Assembly: GCA_025930955.1 (NCBI GenBank)
Contig: JAICNY010000004.1
Span: 1 to 38,392 of the forward strand
Direction of reading: 5' to 3'
Length of the DNA: 38,392 bases
DNA from: Thermoleophilia bacterium
GTDB taxonomy: Bacteria > Actinomycetota > Thermoleophilia > Gaiellales > Gaiellaceae
The notes below the pieces were generated by a model that saw nothing but the letters and a program-made list of their open reading frames with translations, made no database searches and had not been told where the DNA came from. Below are positions 28,474-35,311 of this stretch, one piece after another. The first letter of the stretch is position 1. Each line of letters starts with the position of its first letter. A program made the translations under genes and the position numbers.

Positions 28474-30251
28474 CGCCGGAGCGAGACGCGCGCGCCGCCG
28501 ACGACGACGCCGTCGAGCCGCACCCCGCCTAGCAGGCCGCCGCCGCGCCCGATGCCGCGGTTCAGGACGATCCGCAGCTCGTCGTCGCGCGGCATCGAGC
28601 GGAACACGGCGAGCCACTCGTCGAGCGTCACGGCGTCCGAGAAGAAGAACTCGTCGCGCGGGAAGCAGAAGCCGCCGGCGCAGTCGTCGAGCCAGTACTG
28701 CCTGTTCGACAGGAAGCCGATCGAGGCGAACCGCCCGAGGTTCTTCGGCAGGCGGAAGGTGAAGTCGAGGTTGCGCGTCCCGCCTTCGAACTGCCGGAGC
28801 ACGACCCGGAACCGGTACTTCGCGCCCGGCCGCGCCGCGACCGAGCGGCGCGCCTCGAGCGGCCGGTTGCCGCGCGCCATGAGGACCCGTGCGACCCGGT
28901 ACACGCGGACGGCCTTCTCGATCGTCGCGTCGACCTTGACGCTCGTGACCTTGACGTTCTCCTCCGGCAGCCAGATGAGCGCGTCGAGCATGAAGCCGGG
29001 GTTGAACGAGGCCGACACCGCGGCGGCCGACCGCGACGCGAAGCGGTTCCCGCGCGCGAGCCTCCACGGCGTGCCGTCCGCACGCTCGCCCTCGAACGTC
29101 CACCAGACGCGCGCCGTCCCGCGCCCGGCGGTGTCGAACCCGCCGCCGACCGCGTCGAACGCGGTGCCGAACACGCTCAGCATGCTCGCGAAAGTGAGGA
29201 ACCCCGCCTGGTCGTTCGCGACGAGGTCGGTGGTCGCCGTCTGGTCGACTCCGAGCTCCGGCACGTGGACGGTCGTCTCGATCGGGATCGTCTCGGGCAG
29301 GACTCCGAGGCTCGCCCGCACGCCGGCGAGCCGGTCCTGGTCGACGACGCCGACGGGCTCCGCCGCCTGGCCGAACTTGAAGGGGCCATAGACCGGGTCG
29401 GGAACGACGGCGAAGGCGTCGGCCGCGTTCGCGCCGAGGTGCGCCGGCCCGCCGTGGAGGAACGGATGCCCGAAGGCGAGCGCCTGCCCGCCGCAGACGT
29501 ACGTCGTCGTCCCCATCGCGGTCATGCTCACGTTCCCGTACGCGAGCGCCGCGGCGAAGTTCTCGCCGGCGGCCGGCGGGAAGCCGAGGGGGGAACTCGC
29601 GGACGTCGAGCCGGCGACGAACGGAACGAGCCCGTCCGCCCGGCGGTGCGCGAAGTTCCGCGTGAGGAGGCCGAGCCCGACGGAGTCGAGGCCGGAGACC
29701 GCGAGCGGCACGCGCAGGCGGGCGAGCGTCGAGGCCTCCGCGACGGTGACGCCGGCCGTGCGCGCCACCGTCCGGGCGAGCTCACGGTCGAGCTCCACCG
29801 TCTTCGGGACCGGCCGCGCGAGCGCGCGCGAGGAGGGGAGCCCGAGGAGGTTCACCATGTCCTGCGCGGGCGTGACGCCGCCGATCTTCGACCCGGCGAA
29901 CGAGAACCCGTACCCGACGGCCCCGATCAGCTCGCCGCCGGGCGCGTAGACGGGCGAGCCGGACATGCCCGCCCAGATCCCGCCCGCGGCGTCGACCTCG
30001 GGGCTCGCCACCTCGACCACGATGAGGTCGCGCCCCGGGCCGAGCCCGTCGGTCGCGACGCCGAGCACCTCGACGTCGAACGGGACCGGCGTCCGGCCCC
30101 GCGCGACCGTCCAGCCGGTCGCGGTCATCCCGGTCGTCACGTCGGCGACCGGGAGCACGGGCTCGCAGTCGGCGGCGGCGATTCCGGGGAGCGTGACGGC
30201 GACGAGGCCGGCGGCGACCGCGGCGGTCAGGAATCGACGGGCGCGCGCCAT
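28470..30251 (-). CDS. Secreted SpoIVB/S55-like protein
   Basis: A 593-residue exported protein with a signal peptide (residues 1-27, 'AAVAAGLVAVTLPGIAAA'). The N-terminal region 'PFDVEVLGVATDGLGPGRDLIVVEV...GGIWAGMSGSPVYAPGGELIGAVGYGFS' is the SpoIVB (peptidase S55)-like motif, with candidate Ser97 or Ser99. 'GGQALAFGHPFLHGG' (His262, His266) follows later. In SpoIVB the His motif comes before the Ser motif and here it comes after. No His precedes residue 97, so the catalytic arrangement is altered or lost. A possible disulphide pair ('CAGGFC') lies near the C-terminus. Function unknown; possibly a cell-envelope protease or scaffold. Confidence 0.82.
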   Translation of the reverse strand: MARARRFLTAAVAAGLVAVTLPGIAAADCEPVLPVADVTTGMTATGWTVARGRTPVPFDVEVLGVATDGLGPGRDLIVVEVASPEVDAAGGIWAGMSGSPVYAPGGELIGAVGYGFSFAGSKIGGVTPAQDMVNLLGLPSSRALARPVPKTVELDRELARTVARTAGVTVAEASTLARLRVPLAVSGLDSVGLGLLTRNFAHRRADGLVPFVAGSTSASSPLGFPPAAGENFAAALAYGNVSMTAMGTTTYVCGGQALAFGHPFLHGGPAHLGANAADAFAVVPDPVYGPFKFGQAAEPVGVVDQDRLAGVRASLGVLPETIPIETTVHVPELGVDQTATTDLVANDQAGFLTFASMLSVFGTAFDAVGGGFDTAGRGTARVWWTFEGERADGTPWRLARGNRFASRSAAAVSASFNPGFMLDALIWLPEENVKVTSVKVDATIEKAVRVYRVARVLMARGNRPLEARRSVAARPGAKYRFRVVLRQFEGGTRNLDFTFRLPKNLGRFASIGFLSNRQYWLDDCAGGFCFPRDEFFFSDAVTLDEWLAVFRSMPRDDELRIVLNRGIGRGGGLLGGVRLDGVVVGGARVSLRR

Positions 30252-30304
30252 GGATGTCCGATGATGACCGATCGCCGGACGGAAGACAATGCCGTCCTCT
30301 CCGG

Positions 30305-30829
30305 TCAGCGCCGGCCGGCGAGCTCGGCGAGCGCGCGGAACCAGCGCAGGCGCTCGGCGTACGGGACGGCCGCGTTCGCGGGCGACGTGGACGGCAGGAC
30401 GAACAGGCGCGTTGCGCCGAGCGTCCGCTTCTGGAGGCCGAGCGCGGGCTTCTCACGGAACGCGCCCTCGTAGCCGGCCTTGCCGACGAACGCGACGATC
30501 GCGGGCCGCAGGTCGCGAGCGATTCGCTCCAGGCGCTCGGCCGAGCCCTCGAAGTCGGCTCGCCGGAGGTCGGAGGAGCCCTTTGTCGTGCGGTACGCCG
30601 CGTTGGTGAGGCCGTAGCCGAGCTCGAGCAGCGCGTGCTGCTCGCCCGGCTCGAGCCGGCGAGGCGTGAGGCCGGCGTCGTGGAGAAGCCGCCAGAAGTC
30701 GTTGCGCGGGTTCGCGAAGTGCGCCCCGGCGGCGGCCGAGCGCCGGCCCGGGTTGATGCCGCAGAAGAGAATCCGGAGCCCGGGCCCGAGGACGTCCGGG
30801 ACGGCGGAGTCGATACGAACCTGCCTCAA
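30305..30829 (-). CDS. mug: Mug/TDG-family uracil/thymine-DNA glycosylase
   Basis: A 174-residue mismatch-specific DNA glycosylase that excises uracil (and ethenocytosine or T) from mispairs. Motif 1 'LFCGINPGRRSAAAGAHFANPRNDFW' carries the catalytic-site Asn, and motif 2 'VLPSTSPANA' is the DNA-intercalating loop, both as in E. coli Mug. The only in-frame start is TTG at 30829, which lies inside a nested inverted repeat (30816-30870), so the start and its control deserve care. The redoxin-like gene is 42 nt upstream on the same strand. Confidence 0.88.
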   Translation of the reverse strand: MRQVRIDSAVPDVLGPGLRILFCGINPGRRSAAAGAHFANPRNDFWRLLHDAGLTPRRLEPGEQHALLELGYGLTNAAYRTTKGSSDLRRADFEGSAERLERIARDLRPAIVAFVGKAGYEGAFREKPALGLQKRTLGATRLFVLPSTSPANAAVPYAERLRWFRALAELAGRR

Positions 30830-30870
30830 GACGAAGCCTTGAGCCGTCGCGTCATTTCGAGACAGGTTCG
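30816..30870 (-). promoter_or_regulatory. Nested inverted repeat around the glycosylase TTG start
   Basis: Outer arms CGAACCTG/CAGGTTCG (30816-30823, 30863-30870) enclose inner arms CTCAAG/CTTGAG (30825-30830, 30838-30843). The TTG start codon falls in the inner stem. This could be a terminator after the redoxin gene or a structure limiting glycosylase translation. Confidence 0.35.
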
Positions 30871-30871
30871 G

Positions 30872-31195
30872 TCACGCGCCCGGGTCGCCCCAGGCGATCG
30901 GGCCGCACTCCGGACAGGAGAGCTCGAACGCCTCGAGCGCGGTCAGGACGTCGGCGACGGGCGGGCGCTCGCCCTCGAGCCCGACCGTGCCGAACCGGTC
31001 GGCGACGACGACCGCCGGCCGCCCGACGACCGCCGAGAGCGGGCCCGGCTCGCGCTCGACGACGAGCTCGGCGCGGAGCTCGTCGAGCTCGTGCCGCACG
31101 GCCTCGTACTCCGCCGGGTCGTCCAGGCACGCGAGCACGACGTGGCGCCGCTGGCGGAGCGGCCAGAGGCTCTCGATCCCGCGCACGTCGCGCAC
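30872..31195 (-). CDS. Redoxin-like (thioredoxin-fold) protein ending in CPECG
   Basis: About 107 residues. 'LWPLRQRRHVVLACLDDPAEYEAVRHELDELRAELVV...RPAVVVADRFGTV' resembles the core of peroxiredoxin/thioredoxin-fold proteins, but the peroxidatic Cys motif is not evident. The C-terminus 'FELSCPECGPIAWGD' has a CPECG pair that I associate with small actinobacterial redoxin-like proteins. GTG at 31195 is chosen because TACAGT lies 7 nt upstream on the minus strand (leaderless), divergent from the epimerase. The track ORF to 31324 is antisense to the epimerase. Possibly co-transcribed with the glycosylase. Function tentative. Confidence 0.65.
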   Translation of the reverse strand: MRDVRGIESLWPLRQRRHVVLACLDDPAEYEAVRHELDELRAELVVEREPGPLSAVVGRPAVVVADRFGTVGLEGERPPVADVLTALEAFELSCPECGPIAWGDPGA

Positions 31196-31202
31196 GACCC
31201 GG

Positions 31203-31212
31203 ACTGTACTGT
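31203..31212. promoter_or_regulatory. Overlapping divergent -10 boxes (TACAGT / TACTGT)
   Basis: ACTGTACTGT contains TACTGT (31207-31212), 7 nt before the epimerase ATG at 31220. It also contains, on the other strand, TACAGT (plus 31203-31208), 7 nt before the GTG at 31195. The two leaderless promoters share the central TA and should exclude each other. Confidence 0.5.
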
Positions 31213-31219
31213 CAGCCGC

Positions 31220-32245
31220 ATGCGCGTCCTCGTCCTCGGCGGCACGGTCTTCGTCGGGCGCCACGTCGTCGAGGTGGCGCTCGCGCGCGGCGACGAGGTG
31301 ACGCTCTTCCACCGCGGCCGCCACGGCGCCGAGCTATTCCCGGACGTCGAGCGGCTGACCGGCGACCGAAACGGCGACCTCTCCGCGCTCGCGGGCCGCC
31401 AGTGGGACGCGGCCGTCGACACGTCCGGCTACTTCCCGCGCCAGGTGCGCGCGTCCGCGGAGGCGCTCGCCGGGCGCGTCGGCCACTACGCGTTCGTCTC
31501 GAGCGCCTCGGTCTACGCCGACCACTCCCGCGTCGGGACGCGCGAGGAGGCGCCGGTGAACGAGGTGCCCGACGGCGCGCAGGAGGAGCTCTCGACGCCC
31601 GAGCTCTACGGCGGCTTCAAGGCGCTCTCGGAGCGCGCCGCGGAGGAGGTGCTCCCCGGGCGCGTGCTCGCGGTTCGCGCGGGCCTGATCGTCGGCCCGT
31701 ATGACCCGACGAACCGGTTCACGTACTGGGTCACGCGGCTTGCCCGCGGCGGCGAGACGCTTGCGCCGGAGCCGCGCACGCAGCCGGTGCAGCTCGTGGA
31801 CGCGCGCGACCTCGCCGCCTGGATCCTCCGCTGCGCCGAGACCGGGACGACCGGGACGTTCAACGCGACCGGGCCCGTGGAGCCCCTCACCCTCGGCGAG
31901 CTCCTCGCGCGGGTGCGCGACGCTGTCGGCGGACGCGCCGACCTCGTCTGGGCGGAGGAGCGCTTCCTCCTCGACGCGGGCGTCGAGCCGTTCACCGACG
32001 TGCCTTTCTGGCTCGCGCCGACGCTCGACCCCGGGTGGGCGGGGTTCCTCGGCCTCGACGTTTCGCGTGCGCTCGCCGCGGGCCTGACCTTCCGCCCGCT
32101 CGAGGAGACGGCCCGTGACACGCTCGCCTGGGCCGAGCGCGAGGCGGCGCCGACGAAGGACGTCGGCGTCGCGACGGCGCCCGCCGGCCTCACGCCGGAG
32201 CGCGAGCGCGAGCTGCTCGCCGCCTGGCGGAAGGAGGCCGCGTGA
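31220..32245 (+). CDS. NAD-dependent epimerase/reductase (extended SDR)
   Basis: A 341-residue extended SDR. 'VLVLGGTVFVGRHVVEVAL' is the cofactor turn, 'AFVSSASVYAD' gives the Ser, and 'YGGFKALSE' the YxxxK pair. The C-terminal half ('TTGTFNATGPVEPLTLGELLARV') is the variable substrate-binding lobe, typical of actinobacterial 'NAD-dependent epimerase/reductase' proteins. The start is fixed by the leaderless -10 box. The last codon and stop overlap the next gene by GTGA, so it forms an operon with the PLP enzyme. Substrate unknown. Confidence 0.9.
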   Translation: MRVLVLGGTVFVGRHVVEVALARGDEVTLFHRGRHGAELFPDVERLTGDRNGDLSALAGRQWDAAVDTSGYFPRQVRASAEALAGRVGHYAFVSSASVYADHSRVGTREEAPVNEVPDGAQEELSTPELYGGFKALSERAAEEVLPGRVLAVRAGLIVGPYDPTNRFTYWVTRLARGGETLAPEPRTQPVQLVDARDLAAWILRCAETGTTGTFNATGPVEPLTLGELLARVRDAVGGRADLVWAEERFLLDAGVEPFTDVPFWLAPTLDPGWAGFLGLDVSRALAAGLTFRPLEETARDTLAWAEREAAPTKDVGVATAPAGLTPERERELLAAWRKEAA

Positions 32246-33405
32246 GCGTCGCCGCGCTCGACGTCGCCGCGGTGCGCGCGCGCTTCTCGGCGCTCGACCG
32301 GCCCACCGCGTTCCTCGACGGCCCCGGGGGCACCCAGACGCCCGACTCCGTGATCGAGGCGATCGCCGACTACCTCCGGCGCGACAACGCGAACCTCGGC
32401 GGGCCGTTCCCCACCAGCCGGGCGAGCGACGAGCTCGTGGTCCGCGCGCACGAGGTCGCGGCGCGCTTCCTCGGCGGCCGAGCAGAGGAGGTCGGGTTCG
32501 GGCAGAACATGACGACGCTCAACTTCGCGCTGACACGCGCGCTCGGGCGCGAGCTCGCCGCGGGCGACGAGATCGTCGTCACGCGGATCGACCACGACGC
32601 GAACGTCGCACCGTGGCTCCACCTGGCGCAGGACCTCGACCTCGTCGTCCGCTTCTGCGACGTGCGCGAGGACACGACGCTCGACCTCGCCGACCTCGAG
32701 CGGCAGCTCGGCGCGCGCACGCGCGTCGTCGCCTACCCGTGGGCGTCGACCGGCGTCGGGACGATCAGCGACGTCCGCCGGGTCGCGGATCTCGCGCACG
32801 ACGCGGGCGCGCTCGCCTGGGTGGACGCCGTCCACTACGCGCCGCACGGGCCGATCGACGTGCGCGAGGCGGGCGCCGACCTGCTCCTCTGCTCGCCGTA
32901 CAAGTTCTACGGGCCGCATCTCGGGCTCTTCTGGGGCCGCGAGGAGCTGCTCGAGCGGCTGCGCCCGTACAAGGTCCGCCCCGCGCCGGACCACCCGGCC
33001 GGCGCGCGCTTCGAGACGGGGACGCTCCCGCACGAGGCGCTCGCCGGCCTCGTCGCCGCGGTCGAGTACGTGGAGGAGCTCGGCTGGCAGGCGATCACGG
33101 AGCACGAGCGGGCGCTCACGGAGCGGTTCCTCGCCGGCCTTCCGGACGGGCTCGTCCTGCACGGGCTTCCGACCGGGGAGGGCCGAACGCCGACCTTCGC
33201 GCTCTCCGTCCCGGGCCACACGCCCCATGAGGCGGCCGCTCGGCTCGCGGAGCGCGAGATCGCCGTCTGGTCGGGCGACTACTACGCCTTCGAGATCATG
33301 AACCGGCTCGGGCTCCCCGACGGCGCGGTCCGTGTGGGCTTCGTCCACTACAACACCGAGGACGAGGTCGACCGCGTGCTCGATGGGCTCTCGGCGCTGC
33401 TCTAG
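32242..33405 (+). CDS. Cysteine desulfurase-like PLP enzyme (class V aminotransferase fold)
   Basis: A 387-residue fold-type I PLP enzyme. 'FLDGPGGTQTPDSVIEAI' opens the protein, 'VGFGQNMTTLNFAL' holds the phosphate-binding region, 'ITRIDHDANVAPW'-like His binds the ring, and Lys221 in 'LLLCSPYKFYGPHLG' is the Schiff-base lysine. I see no catalytic-Cys loop in the C-terminal third, so this belongs to the desulfurase-like subfamily rather than IscS/SufS; the reaction is not known. GTG at 32242 overlaps the epimerase stop. Its own TAG shares CTAG with the convergent small ORF at 33402. Confidence 0.88.
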   Translation: MSVAALDVAAVRARFSALDRPTAFLDGPGGTQTPDSVIEAIADYLRRDNANLGGPFPTSRASDELVVRAHEVAARFLGGRAEEVGFGQNMTTLNFALTRALGRELAAGDEIVVTRIDHDANVAPWLHLAQDLDLVVRFCDVREDTTLDLADLERQLGARTRVVAYPWASTGVGTISDVRRVADLAHDAGALAWVDAVHYAPHGPIDVREAGADLLLCSPYKFYGPHLGLFWGREELLERLRPYKVRPAPDHPAGARFETGTLPHEALAGLVAAVEYVEELGWQAITEHERALTERFLAGLPDGLVLHGLPTGEGRTPTFALSVPGHTPHEAAARLAEREIAVWSGDYYAFEIMNRLGLPDGAVRVGFVHYNTEDEVDRVLDGLSALL

Positions 33406-33485
33406 GCCGTGCGCGGCACGAGCCGCCCGCCCGCGTGGAGGACGCGGCCGGCGGCGAGCACGATCGTGTAGACGAGGATCCGCAT
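33402..33485 (-). CDS. Possible small protein, 27 aa, behind an SD-masking hairpin
   Basis: Not in the ORF track. ATG at 33485 with AAGGAG 6 nt upstream encodes MRILVYTIVLAAGRVLHAGGRLVPRTA. It has a short hydrophobic N-terminus and a basic C-terminus, and every sense codon after the start ends in G or C. Its TAG shares CTAG with the convergent PLP-enzyme gene. A 9-bp inverted repeat directly before the start overlaps the Shine-Dalgarno. 'TIVLAAGRVL' also resembles the start of amidohydrolases, so it might be a remnant. It lies 103 nt downstream of the cupin gene. Unrecognised; function unknown. Confidence 0.42.
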   Translation of the reverse strand: MRILVYTIVLAAGRVLHAGGRLVPRTA

Positions 33486-33520
33486 GTGAAGCTCCTTCTC
33501 GTTGACTCCCAGAGCTTCAC
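33486..33520 (-). promoter_or_regulatory. Inverted repeat GTGAAGCTC/GAGCTTCAC abutting a start codon
   Basis: Perfect 9-bp arms (33486-33494 and 33512-33520) with a 17-nt loop sit immediately before the ATG of the 27-aa ORF. In the mRNA the 3' arm includes part of the AAGGAG Shine-Dalgarno, so the hairpin could close the ribosome site. As DNA it could equally be an operator. Confidence 0.5.
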
Positions 33521-33588
33521 GCCTCGCGGGCGAGGACGCGCTCGTGCCGGCGCGAGACCTGCGGTACGGCTGCCTCCCGGATCGCCGG
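33521..33588. other. Intergenic gap before the cupin gene
   Basis: No convincing gene or promoter seen in this short stretch between the inverted repeat and the cupin stop codon. Confidence 0.5.
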
Positions 33589-33990
33589 TCAGCGCAGCGG
33601 CACGTCGAGCAGGTCGGGACGCACGAGGACGCTCTCCTGCTCGTTCGGATCGGTCCGCGCGATCACCGCGACGACGGGCTCGGACTCGGACGCGTTCGCC
33701 GGCAGGTGCGGCACGCCGGCCGGGATGTAGACGAAGTCACCGGCTCGGATCTCCATCCGCTGCTCGAGGCGCTCCCCGTGCCACATGACCGCCTCGCCGC
33801 TCAGGACGTACACCGCCGACTCGTGCCCCTCATGCAGGTGCGGCTCCGCGCGGGCGCCGGGCGGGAGGACGAGCCGGTGGAGGCAGAGCCCCGTCGCGCC
33901 GGCGCTCTCCACCGACACGCCCTCGAAGTACTCGAGCCCCTGCTTGCCCGGGTAGGCGCCGCGTCCGCGCACGAGCCGGCACTCGCCCAT
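33589..33990 (-). CDS. Cupin-domain protein
   Basis: A 133-residue single-domain cupin. Motif 1 'LVLPPGARAEPHLHEGHESAVYVLSGEA' holds the His/Glu metal ligands (HLHEGHE), and motif 2 'RAGDFVYIPAGVPHLPANAS' holds the last His. It probably binds a divalent metal and a small sugar- or acid-like ligand. Start: ATG at 33990; a GTG two codons upstream (33996) overlaps the SIS stop as GTGA and is equally possible. It is coupled to the upstream SIS gene, suggesting a role in the same carbohydrate pathway. Confidence 0.88.
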   Translation of the reverse strand: MGECRLVRGRGAYPGKQGLEYFEGVSVESAGATGLCLHRLVLPPGARAEPHLHEGHESAVYVLSGEAVMWHGERLEQRMEIRAGDFVYIPAGVPHLPANASESEPVVAVIARTDPNEQESVLVRPDLLDVPLR

Positions 33991-33992
33991 CG

Positions 33993-34865
33993 TCACCCCT
34001 TGTGCCGGGCGGCGGCGCGCTTCCAGCGCTCGTCGTCGCGGTGGATCCAATCGGGATCGATCCCCTTCGCGTCCGCGAGGGCGAGCGTGAGCGCCTGGAA
34101 GCGGACGATGTCCGCGACCGGATGGAAGGTGGGGACGAGGGTGACGTCGCAGCCGAGCTCGTCGAGCGCCGCGGCCGCCTGCCGCGCCCGGTCGGCGGCG
34201 CGCCCCGAGCCCTCGAGGACGAAGCAGCGCACGGTCTCGTCGACCGCGGCGAGATGCCCGTGGAGGAGCTGCTCGGTCTGGTGCGCCTCCGCCGCGACGA
34301 ACGAGCCCTCGCGGAGCTTCAGCACCGCCTCCTGCGCGGTCGGCCAGTCGCGGCCCGCGCCCGCGACGAGCCAGCGCTCGTGCTCGGAGAGCGGGAACGG
34401 ATCGGCGATCGCCGCCTCGACGGCGCCCGGCACGCCGCCCACGTCCTCCCCGTGCAGCACGGCGAGCGCCGCGACCGCGCACGTGTACGAGGCCGTGTGG
34501 CACCAGGACTTCTCGACCTCGGGCGTGACGACGAGCACCTCGTCCGCGAGCTCCGCGTGCGGCGACTCGGGCTTGCCCGTCACGAGCCACGAGGGGCCGC
34601 CGAACGCGCGCGCCGCCTCGAGCGTGAGCTCCGTCTCGCCCTCGTGCGAGATGCAGACCATGACGTCCGCCTCGGGCGGCGAGAGCACGGCCTCGAGCGC
34701 CTGCACGGCCCACCCGCCCGTCTGCGCCGCGTGGAACGACGTCCCACAGCCGACGAAGACGACACGTCCCTCGGGAAGCCGCAGCGACCCCACCCGCTCG
34801 GGCACCGCGCGAAGCCACGCCGGCTGCGCCGCGATCGCGCGCCGCATGTGCTCCCCGGCAGCCAT
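33993..34865 (-). CDS. SIS-domain sugar-phosphate isomerase/deaminase-like protein
   Basis: A 290-residue protein with two SIS domains, related to the isomerase half of GlmS and to AgaS/FrlB deglycases but without the glutaminase domain. 'HMRRAIAAQPAWLRAVPERV' is the typical start. 'VVFVGCGTSFHAAQTGGWAVQAL', 'VMVCISHEGETELTLEAARAF', 'VLVVTPEVEKSWCHTASYT' and 'AAEAHQTEQLLHGHLAAVDE' follow. I choose ATG 34865 because TAGCTT (plus 34874-34879) lies 8 nt upstream; the track start at 34883 lies upstream of this box. It probably acts on an amino-sugar or fructosamine phosphate. Confidence 0.87.
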   Translation of the reverse strand: MAAGEHMRRAIAAQPAWLRAVPERVGSLRLPEGRVVFVGCGTSFHAAQTGGWAVQALEAVLSPPEADVMVCISHEGETELTLEAARAFGGPSWLVTGKPESPHAELADEVLVVTPEVEKSWCHTASYTCAVAALAVLHGEDVGGVPGAVEAAIADPFPLSEHERWLVAGAGRDWPTAQEAVLKLREGSFVAAEAHQTEQLLHGHLAAVDETVRCFVLEGSGRAADRARQAAAALDELGCDVTLVPTFHPVADIVRFQALTLALADAKGIDPDWIHRDDERWKRAAARHKG

Positions 34866-34873
34866 CCGGCGCG

Positions 34874-34883
34874 AAGCTACCAT
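34874..34883. promoter_or_regulatory. Overlapping divergent -10 boxes (TAGCTT / TACCAT)
   Basis: TACCAT (34878-34883) is 8 nt before the thioesterase ATG, and TAGCTT on the minus strand (plus 34874-34879) is 8 nt before the SIS ATG at 34865. They share the TA, the same layout as at 31203-31212. Confidence 0.5.
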
Positions 34884-34891
34884 CCAGCGCG

Positions 34892-35311
34892 ATGGACGGG
34901 TTCCGCATCGTGCACGCCCAGCCGGTCGAGTTCCGCGACCTCGACGGGCTCGGCCACGTGAACAACGCCGTCTACCTGAACTACCTCGAGAACGGGAAGA
35001 TCGCGTACTTCCGCGACGTCGTCGGCGCGGCGGATCTTCAGCATCTCGGGATCGTCGCCGATGTGAAGATCGCCTACCGCTCGCCGGCCTTCCTCGGGGA
35101 GGAGCTCGCGGTCGGCGTGCGCGTCGGCCGGCTGGGGACGAAGAGCATGGAGTTCGAGTTCGAGATTCGAGGCCGCGACGGCCGGCTCGTCGCCGAGGGG
35201 ACGAGCGCGCACGTCACGTTCGACTACGATCGGCGTGAGCCCATTCCCGTTCCGGACGAGTGGCGCCGCAGGATCGAGAGCCACGAGTCCGAATCACTCG
35301 CCGCGACATGA
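34892..35311 (+). CDS. Acyl-CoA thioesterase, 4HBT hotdog family
   Basis: A 139-residue hotdog-fold thioesterase hydrolysing acyl-CoA. The signature 'VEFRDLDGLGHVNNAVYLNYLENGKIAYF' contains the catalytic Asp of the 4-hydroxybenzoyl-CoA thioesterase type. 'VADVKIAYRSPAFLGEELAVGVRVGRLGTKSMEFEFEIR' forms the beta sheet. The ATG at 34892 is leaderless behind TACCAT. Its stop overlaps the next start (ATGA), coupling it to the M16 peptidase gene; no obvious metabolic link. Confidence 0.92.
   Translation: MDGFRIVHAQPVEFRDLDGLGHVNNAVYLNYLENGKIAYFRDVVGAADLQHLGIVADVKIAYRSPAFLGEELAVGVRVGRLGTKSMEFEFEIRGRDGRLVAEGTSAHVTFDYDRREPIPVPDEWRRRIESHESESLAAT

Noticed and set aside
33296-33520. 74-codon minus ORF starting at the inverted repeat (MKLWESTRRSF...)
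   Set aside because: It runs antisense into the PLP-enzyme gene with Ser/Arg/Pro-rich shadow composition; the 27-codon frame has the Shine-Dalgarno.
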